Of a DNA stretch of 28,558 nt, positions 22,127 to 28,558 are shown piece after piece. The position numbers and the translations under genes were made by a program. The first letter of the stretch is position 1; each line of letters begins with the position of its first letter. The notes beneath the pieces were generated by a model. The model saw only the letters and a list, made by a program, of their open reading frames with translations. It did not search any database and was not told the origin of the DNA. This stretch comes from Ectocarpus siliculosus (Eukaryota > Sar > Phaeophyceae > Ectocarpales > Ectocarpaceae): contig FN649742.1 of assembly GCA_000310025.1 (NCBI GenBank), positions 4,005,876 through 4,034,433 on the forward strand. Reading direction: 5' to 3'.

Positions 22127-23545
22127 GCAGCAGTAGTAGCGCCGCCTCTGGGGGCGGCGGCCAAGGAAAGACCGCAGCGGGCGGCGGTGGCGGCGGCGGC
22201 GGCAGCGGCGCGCCCGGGCCGTCTTCCACCGGGGAGAAGACGAAGGTTAAGGGGCGAGGCGACGAGGAAGGCGCGCTAGGAAAAGACGCGAGGCCGCCCA
22301 AGGAGGCGCACCCGGCGGGGTACATGAGTGGTTCGGTGACCGTGCCCGCGGAATCCCAGGTGTTCCTGCAGATGCCTCAGAGGTGTCCCGTGCGCCAGGA
22401 CGGGACCAGATCGGCCGAGGGCGAGAAGATGCTTGCCGACGCACAGGTTCGGTTCGGTTCGGTTCGTTCCTCGGTTAATTTTTTGAGTGCCTCCGCACCG
22501 GGGCCAGCAGGCGATTGCATGTCCCGACGGCACGCCTCGTGTTGCGTTACCTGTCGGTGCGTGTTTACCTTAATCCGGGGGGGGGGGAGTGATAAGCGTC
22601 GTGATGCTTCTTCTTCTGGTTCGTGTGTAACCTGGAAGGTTGAGGTAATAGCTGCTTTTTCCCGAAGCAAGCGAGCCCCCGCCTCTTGTGAAGGTTGTGA
22701 GCCTCTCCAAAAAAAGATACAAACGCCACAAAAAAAAAACGATCCCGCGACTTACGCGCGCCCCATCGCCATCCTCACACGTAGGTGTTGATGAAGCAGC
22801 GCGCCATCAAGGAAAAGGCAGACCAGCGAGGCCTGCTCCTTCGGCCCCAAGACCCAAACTCCGCGAGCAGCATCGGCAAGAAGAGCAGCGACAAGCCGTC
22901 GGGTCTCCGGGCCGGAAGCAACAAGCGCCAGGCGGCAAGACCTGGCGCGAACCCCCTTCTCGCAGCAGGCGGCAGGGGCGGCGACGGCGGGGACCCGCTC
23001 GCCAAGAAGGTCAAGGTGAGGTTAGACGAAAAGAGCTACTCCATACTGTGGGGTCCATGCGGATGGGAGGGGGAGGAGGAAAGTCGACGGCGAGGCAACA
23101 CCAGTGTAAGAAAAAGGCAGGGTGTTGACTGGAGATACCGATGCCGGCAAGGAGCCTACCGTGTTGTTGCATGTCGGTGCTACATAGGTTTTGCATTGGT
23201 GGGAGTGGGATTCACGGCATGGCAGAGACACCCTTCCCCGGCTTTCGCCCCCCACCGCCACCGCCGCCGTCATCTGAACGAAAGCAGCGGCAACAACAGC
23301 TACGAGGGGAAACGGCCCTGACTTTCATTCTTGAAGTCTTCCCTGTCATTTCTGTCATGCCGTGTATGTACCATCCCGTCCTCCCATTTGCGACCCTTGC
23401 GTGAAAAAATTCGATTCCCCGCACAGACGATGAGCGCCGTGGAGAAGGAGCTGCTGTTGAGACGGGTTTCCAAGTACGCGGGACTGGCGGAGGAGGTAGG
23501 GGACAGGGGAGAGCGGGCTCGCCCGCCGCCGCCGCCGCCGCCGTA

Positions 23546-23576
<31 letters not shown>

Positions 23577-25035
23577 TTGCTTCGAGGTAGACCCTCCTCG
23601 GGGGGACGTTTCGTGTACCGTACGACTCTTGTCCAGAACACGACGATGGCCACACACCCACACGTGCAAGTGCAAGTGCAGCCCTTCCTTGCGCTATAAA
23701 GTGACGGCATGCTCTTTAGTGTTGCTCTCTCTCGCGTTTTTGCGTTTTTTCTTCGACGTGAGGTGTTTTGTGCTATAATAGGCGGCGAAGAAGTCTTGTG
23801 GGCCGCGTTGGCACGCGTGCCAGAACCTCACAACATGAACCTGTTGTTTGGTGCGAACGAGAGGTTGATTGTTTGTCCGTTTCGCCTTGTTGCGATGGAG
23901 GCGTTTTTCTTTCTTTTTTTGTTGTTTCCCGCCCCGTGACTACAACACGGAAGACAAGAACCGTGGAACAAGATTAATTTACTATGCTTGGTACACGAAG
24001 AAGATGGTAAGTGCCGATGAACGGATACTGATGCTGCTGCTGCTGTTGTTGTTATTGTTGGGGATGGTGCTGGCTGAGAAGGAGCGTGCGAAGGACGCAG
24101 ACCGAAGCGTGCAGCGGCTGGAGCAGCGAGAGGCCATGGCGGACAAGGCGGAAGAAGTCACCAAGATGGTCGTCACGGTCTTCGCCTGCACACAGGCGAG
24201 TTGTAGAATTATGATTAGAGTTTTTTTCACACAGCCAGCAAGCACAGCCGCCGGGGTTCTCTTCCAGTGAGAAAAACACGGCATGCGTAGAAGTTTTGTC
24301 AGCTTGTTGTACAGCTATCGCGTGTTTCGTGTTGAAAGGAAGTAAACCACGCTCGGGTTGTGCCGAACTGGGCTTGTTTGCCGCTCGCTCGCTGCGAAAG
24401 CGGCCGAGGGGCGTTTGCTAAACAGGGACCAGCTAAAGCCTCTCCATGCTCCCCATCTCCTTCTTGGCATGTTAAAGTTTACCGGTAGTGCCCGCCCGTG
24501 TACGGTATTTTATTTTCCAACGGCCTCCCTTACTGTCGCCCCCCCGTCCCATCCCGTCCCATCCCGTCCCATCCCGTCCTCGTTTCCTCGCCTGCCCCGC
24601 GTGCCCGAACGCCTGGCAATACAACGCACAGTGCAAGACCAGACGCAGCCGGTTCAACAAGCGCTGCAGGGATCTCGGGCACGACCAGAAGGGCGTCAAG
24701 GCCACGCTCCGTTTCTTCGAGTGCACCAACTGCCGGAAGCGCTGCTCGAGCACCGAGCGCGTGCCGCGGACCGGGTGCGAGAGCTGCGGCAGGCACGACA
24801 TGTGGAAGCGGTGCGGCGCCCGGCCTGGCCGAGGGCCCGCCGAAGGCCCGCGGGACAAGCGGTTTGTGGCCGCCTTGTCGGAGGTGGGTGTCGCGGGTTG
24901 GTTGGGTATTGGTCGTCGTTCGCTTAATGGTAGCCGGGATCTACTGCTGTTGGTGGCGATGGTGTTGCTGTGGCCCGTGATGTTGAGTTGCGTCATTCCT
25001 TTTTTCAGGCACTATCTCCCCAGATGTGTAGATAG
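19078..25035 (+). CDS. MCM10: DNA replication initiation factor MCM10
   Basis: Secure exons: 19078-19182, 19904-20473, 20886-21111, 21446-22446, 22785-23015, 23427-23495, 24079-24195, 24632-24883 and 25009-25035. Phases agree throughout; they give 865 residues plus any linker exons in 19183-19903. Exon 1 starts with an acidic MRDMDDEDMDLLDLF leader. The next holds the OB fold: FSGLRVRNR, GRKVHRLDALR, WAAVGVLV, FSVWTLSDL, VSLFLF and LAFSVDSPWQ. It is followed by the MCM10 CCCH finger, GLCKGKRKDGKPC...FCEFH. A long Gly/Ser/Ala-rich linker (21446-22446) leads to basic and helical segments (MKQRAIKEK; EKELLLRRVSKYAGLAEE; QREAMADKAEEVTKM) that precede the C-terminal zinc ribbon: CTQC, then C and H at the spacing of human MCM10 (CxxC-x10-C-x4-H), then FFECTNC and CESCG. 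A strong acceptor (CCTTTTTTCAG) opens an 8-codon last exon ending TAG. MCM10 binds DNA, CMG helicase and polymerase alpha, and activates origins. Confidence 0.93.
19183..19903 (+). other. MCM10 N-terminal linker region with unresolved small exons
   Basis: Between the acidic first exon and the OB-fold exon, short exons are likely. The best candidates are 19259-19336 (phase 0, encoding STPLLQPSVAATKV and leaving through TTT|GTAAGT) and a piece starting at 19395 after CCGTTTGCAG. These are separated by a tidy 58-base intron. I could not connect the second piece to the OB exon in phase, so some exon or boundary is missing. The OB exon itself begins at or just before 19904, after a C/T-rich tract and CAAGCAG; an in-frame TAA at 19850 rules out an earlier start. 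Confidence 0.35.
22093..22124 (+). repeat. (AGC)n poly-Ser repeat in MCM10 linker
   Basis: About ten AGC units encode serine in the disordered middle of MCM10. The same exon also carries several (GGC)n poly-Gly runs, near 21672-21706, 21804-21832 and 22180-22207, and an (AGC)n run near 21648-21669. All are in frame, so length changes would alter only the linker. Confidence 0.85.
22446..22465 (+). repeat. (GGTTC)4 pentamer repeat spanning an MCM10 splice donor
   Basis: Four GGTTC units begin at the last exon base, so the donor CAG|GTTCGG is the first repeat unit. Each further unit offers another GTTCGG just downstream. Confidence 0.8.
23525..23574. repeat. (GCC)n followed by (TTG)9 in an MCM10 intron
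   Basis: A CCG/GCC run (about 23525-23544) is followed after TAG by nine TTG units (23548-23574). Both lie about 30 bases into the intron after the exon 23427-23495. Confidence 0.85.
24196..24631 (+). other. GC-AG intron inside the MCM10 zinc ribbon
   Basis: The upstream exon ends TGC ACA CAG and is followed by GCGAGT, not GT. The intron ends AACGCACAG and the next exon opens TGC AAG ACC. Joining at these points gives CTQC and restores the exact CxxC-x10-C-x4-H spacing of the MCM10 C-terminal ribbon. No nearby GT donor does this. GC donors with a strong CAG|GC-AGT-like context are a known minor class processed by the major spliceosome. Confidence 0.8.
24543..24579. repeat. 10-bp tandem repeat (CCCGTCCCAT) in the GC-AG intron
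   Basis: Three full units plus seven bases of a fourth form a long pyrimidine tract about 50 bases before the acceptor at 24631. It probably serves as, or extends, the polypyrimidine tract. Confidence 0.85.
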
Positions 25036-26240
25036 TAATCTTCGCGCATTCAAGTTGGACGTCGTTCCTGATGTTCTTTGCCACCGAAAATCCTGTTGTG
25101 TTTTTTATCTTGGCCTAGGATCATTTATTGAAAGTATTGGATTTTGGATGAGGCCTCCAGCTCTGAGGCCGGCGGTCACATGTAGATCACTGCCGGCGAC
25201 GGCGCGGGTGACGGGGGCGCCCTCGTACTCGGCATCTGTCGTACTCGGTGTTCTCTCGTGTTCGAGGTAGGAAGAAAAACAATGAGCGGCTGTCTGTATG
25301 AATATGTCAACATGTTATATATCAGGGCCGACGCCTACATTCCTCCATTATTCGTGCCGAATTGGGATTCGTTTGTAGCCCAATTATACCGCCTGTTTGT
25401 GTGGATTTGTGGCTACACTCGATGGAAAAAGTTGGGGCTCCTGCTGCACGGAGATACTCGATGAAACGATGACACGGTGCCCCCCCCCCCCCCACGGTGT
25501 TGGGGAGCATGCTTCACGGCAAGTCCATCAACACGAGAACGACCCCCGGCAAACACCGTCTGTCTGTCTCACTGCCGCGCACCCTGCTCCCTCCCTCCCT
25601 CCCTCCCTCCCTCCCTCCTACCCCTGAACGCGCTGCTGTGCGCCCCAACGATGTAACGAACCGAACGTGACACAGTGGACGGACCAAAGGGACCTCAGCC
25701 TCGCGGCGCCGGATTGTCGATGACGCTTTCTACTACGGTTTTTGGCTGCTGTGTTCTTGGCCGTGTTGCTTTTTCTGTTCTATCGGCGTTCTGCGTTGCC
25801 AGAGCGGTGGTGAGAGACTGGAGAGGAGATAGGGAGAGGGACAGAGAGAGGGGCGGGGCCAATAGAGAAAGGTCGGGTACATACCGAATTCATGTGCACC
25901 TGACAACAACCATTCAGAGTTTTTTTTTTTTTTTTTTTGGCGTGATCGCCGGTTGTCCAGCAAGCGTTGTCATAAGACTCGTGGAGAAATGAGAGGCTCG
26001 GTCCTCTCACGTGTGGATGACAGGTCTGTAATGTAAAACAACAGTAGGATCCATGCGGACGCATCCAACGTGTAGGAAGAACCGACTAGTTCCGACTACC
26101 AGCGTCGTCGCAGAAAAGCACGGCGGGATTCACGGATTTTCCACATGTGCTACTTGCTGGCCAGACAGTCGGACCAATACTACCGTGGCACCTCCTCGCC
26201 CACTCTCTTTCTCTGGACCCTCTCTCCTTGCCCCAACTAA
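25036..26240. other. MCM10 3' UTR and intergenic sequence
   Basis: No convincing gene is present. Contents include a C14 run (25480-25493), a CTCC array, a purine-rich GAGA block (about 25815-25855) and a T18-20 run at about 25919. The MCM10 3' UTR should occupy the start; I saw no clear AATAAA close to the stop. Confidence 0.5.
25587..25618. repeat. (CTCC)8 microsatellite
   Basis: Eight perfect CTCC units downstream of MCM10. The opposite strand is GGAG-repeat and could form G-rich secondary structure. Confidence 0.9.
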
Positions 26241-26465
26241 GGGTGGGTGTGTTTTTGTTCTTGTTTAAGGTATTTTTTAATTTCAGTTTTGGGGACGCAG
26301 TATAAACACGTTAACGAGGAAAACATTGTCTGCCCGCCGTGGCGGGTAAAAGCGACTACGACCTTGGAGTCACTCTGCCACGTCGCCTACGGAAGGAGCC
26401 TAAGTCATCAGACACCCAAAGATGCCGTGCCCCAGAACGTCTCCGCTGTGAAAAGCGGCGAATCA

Positions 26466-26816
26466 ATGTCGGGTGCCGAGGATCACAGGCAGCAACGGCC
26501 TTTGCTCTTCTTCTGCGTGGAGGGTGATTTCTCTCTCGCTCGCTCGGTCGCTGCCGCTATGTTGAGAAAACGCGACGACGGCAAACAGGGAAGCAATCGC
26601 AATCGGCGAAAATCCAAAACACGTGCGCCACACCGGCCTCTCGAAATATCACCCCCGTCACCGTCCTCCGAATTTATCTTTCCCCACCTGCAAAATGTGG
26701 TTTCTGACGCGGCCAAAAAAACGGCCTTGGTGCAGTTTTTTTGTCATCATGCTATGGGACAGAAAAATCTAGTCGCAGAAGACTTGAACTATACCGTTTT
26801 TTTCGTACATGTATAA
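26466..26816 (+). CDS. Weak candidate: short frame with a BMT5/DUF2431-like motif
   Basis: The frame (116 codons from ATG) opens with RPLLFFCVEGDFSLARSVAAAM about ten residues in. This resembles the first strand and SAM-binding loop of the BMT5-like rRNA methyltransferase domain (ILLVGEGDFSFSLxLA). The next expected strand (VATSxDS) is not visible. What follows is a basic, Pro/Ser-rich stretch ending in a hydrophobic tail. No upstream or downstream exon could be joined, and the sequence after the stop is not like a sense-strand intron of this genome. It may be a fragment, a first exon or chance. Confidence 0.2.
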   Translation: MSGAEDHRQQRPLLFFCVEGDFSLARSVAAAMLRKRDDGKQGSNRNRRKSKTRAPHRPLEISPPSPSSEFIFPHLQNVVSDAAKKTALVQFFCHHAMGQKNLVAEDLNYTVFFVHV

Positions 26817-28536
26817 CAGAAATCCGACAAAAACTGAGACTGGTTTTCTCTACGCTCACGAAACCCAGAGAGGCCGTTCGTTCCCTCTTGGCGGTGACCT
26901 CGCGTGACCGTGACCAAACTGACACACACGTTTTGTAGCACCAAGTCTAATGCGGGTCGTCTCGTCGAGTTGACGGAATGGCGGCAGGTTCAGCGCAACG
27001 CAACAACTGTAAAATCAAGCCATTTGGGAGCCCTAATGCAAGTCAATCGAGTGAAAACGAAAAGAAGCAACCAATCTCATGCGAAGAGGGACCCTCCCAC
27101 TGATGAAATTACTTGACCTAACTACGTTCTGTTTGGACTACACCCAAGTGATTCGCCCAGCTCGCAAAATACCGCACTAAATTACACGGGATACCCACCT
27201 TCGCACAGGGAAACCGGAGATCCACGATGATGACGCTAATGGGCATACCAACGTCAGAGAACACGAAAACGACTTACCACGAAAAGGTGATGGGGATGAT
27301 TCCGAAAACTGGTGAGGAGCGTCGCTACCGAAAGACGAGACAACCACCCCGAATACAAGTCACCATGTGCCGACAATACAATATAACGAACACTACCCGT
27401 AGCTTCTTCCTCCCTGTTCACTGTCGAAAAACGGATTCATGTTTCCAATTATTAATGACGACATCGTTCGTTCCAGAAAAAAAACAAGCACAGAAGATAA
27501 AAAATAATATGTATGGTGATGACCACCGGACCGCGAAAACACGCAGCTACAGTATATGAATACATCGGGAAAAGCGCAAGAAGAAGCAAATACCCATGCC
27601 GAAAAATACCCCCCAAAGCACGAAGAAACGACTAGTCTATCTACCGACCGAGGTTATTCTTGTGTGATGACGAAAAATGAAAATACACGTAGTAGTGTAT
27701 TTTGGCGCATAATACTGGAAAACTGGCGTGGCGCCACCGAACGAACCAACCACTGCTGTAGAGGAAATACACTCTACCAAGACTACACACGCAAGGGATT
27801 TAATTGTCGGGATAATAACGTTTCGTGGGAAATCGTAATAAAGCGCTCGCCGAGAGACACGAATTGGCAAAAAAATAACACAAAACAAACGTACCACACA
27901 AAAAATGCAGGAGCCGCAAAAAGAAACACAAAAAAAAAAACGATTTGCTGACCAAATAAGCGCGCGTTTACCCAAAATACAATCAAGCCTACAACACCTT
28001 GCCCCCCGGAAAAGAAATGCTTTTTTCTTGAGGCCGAACGTCCGTGTCGGTCGAATCCTCGCCACTACCAACAACCACAGGAGGACGATCAAAACAACGT
28101 GATCGTCATGACTAGGCTGGCGACGACGAAAAGTTTCGCATGTGCGAAGAAAGGGTCACTCCCACAAGGCAAAATCCAGCAGCGGTGGCGTTAGTTGTAG
28201 CAGCTGCTGTTGTTGTTGCAGATTTTTTCACGATTGAAACGCCAACGCAGGAGACGTACTGCAACGAACGGCGGGCTGCCGCTGCTGCTGTGCAAAACCA
28301 CAATCACTCAACTACCAAGAAATCGCAACCAACCGCAGAAGGGTTAGACTTGAGATGGTTGAACAGATAGACCCCTCCCCTCGCCTACTTCACACCAGAC
28401 CAGGAGACATGCAACAATCTTGGCCGTCTAAAACGGCTTACAGTCTGTTAACTTCCTAAACTTTAGGGGCACAGTGAAGACGCACACAAGGCGAGAGATA
28501 AAACCGTCGATCGCCTTACGACGTACCACACGCTTC
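26817..28536. other. A/C-rich non-coding stretch, possibly intron or 3' UTR of a minus-strand gene
   Basis: From about 26820 to 28350 the plus strand is rich in A and C, with many short A runs. In this window, introns and 3' UTRs are T/G-rich on the coding strand, so this bias suggests minus-strand transcription. Frames on both strands are short and skewed in composition (Phe/Cys-rich on minus, Lys/Thr-rich on plus), as expected for non-coding sequence. No splice-linked exons were found. Confidence 0.35.
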
Positions 28537-28558
28537 CACGGTGCCCCCCCCCCCCCCA
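28537..28558. repeat. CACGGTG followed by C14 at window edge
   Basis: A seven-base CACGGTG is followed by fourteen C and an A. The same arrangement occurs at 25473-25494. Confidence 0.85.

Noticed and set aside
24570-24631. In-frame FLACPACPNAW just before the MCM10 zinc ribbon, looking like its first CxxC
   Set aside because: No AG acceptor lies close upstream, and it would give the wrong ligand spacing. The GC-AG junction restores the exact family spacing, so this is intronic coincidence.
27637-28092. 151-codon minus-strand Phe/Cys/Val-rich frame
   Set aside because: Its composition follows the T/G-rich non-coding bias of the strand; no membrane topology or family pattern stands out.

Overview
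The window is nuclear DNA from a eukaryote with GC-rich, intron-dense genes. The best guess is a brown alga of the Ectocarpus type or a close stramenopile. This is inferred from style: triplet-repeat-rich exons (poly-Gly, poly-Ala, poly-Ser, poly-Gln), long introns that are T/G-rich on the coding strand, GTGAGT/GTAAG donors and CAG acceptors. No taxon marker gene was used. Nothing looks prokaryotic: there are no operons, ribosome binding sites, CRISPR arrays or insertion sequences.

Layout, left to right. (1) 1-1992, plus strand: the 3' end of an unrecognised low-complexity gene, two exons seen, with a poly(A) signal at 2123. (2) 1993-3909: a convergent non-coding gap. (3) 3910-9010, minus strand: a five-exon gene for STN1, the OB-fold subunit of the CST (CTC1-STN1-TEN1) complex. 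(4) 9011-9506: a compact divergent promoter. (5) 9507 to about 17781, plus strand: a tubulin tyrosine ligase-like (TTLL) polyglutamylase of the TTLL6/13 type, with about eleven exons. (6) 17782-19077: intergenic and promoter sequence. (7) 19078-25035, plus strand: the replication factor MCM10, with at least nine exons, including the OB fold, the internal zinc finger and the C-terminal zinc ribbon. (8) 25036-28558: no firm gene. It holds simple repeats, one weak candidate open frame, and an A/C-rich stretch that may belong to a minus-strand gene entering from the right edge.

How they relate. STN1 and MCM10 both work with DNA polymerase alpha-primase in other eukaryotes (CST in telomere fill-in and fork restart, MCM10 in origin firing and lagging-strand priming), but they lie in separate transcription units on opposite strands. 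The TTLL enzyme modifies axonemal or cytoplasmic tubulin and shares only a promoter region with STN1.

All exon structures were assembled by hand from open frames, splice consensus, phase agreement and family motifs. Conserved domains fix most exons. The disordered linker of MCM10 and the tail of the TTLL gene are the least certain parts. I see no clearly new multi-gene system. The most interesting points are a GC-AG intron that splits the first CxxC of the MCM10 zinc ribbon, a CxC-x10-CxC cluster in STN1, and an insertion of about 200 residues inside the TTLL catalytic core.
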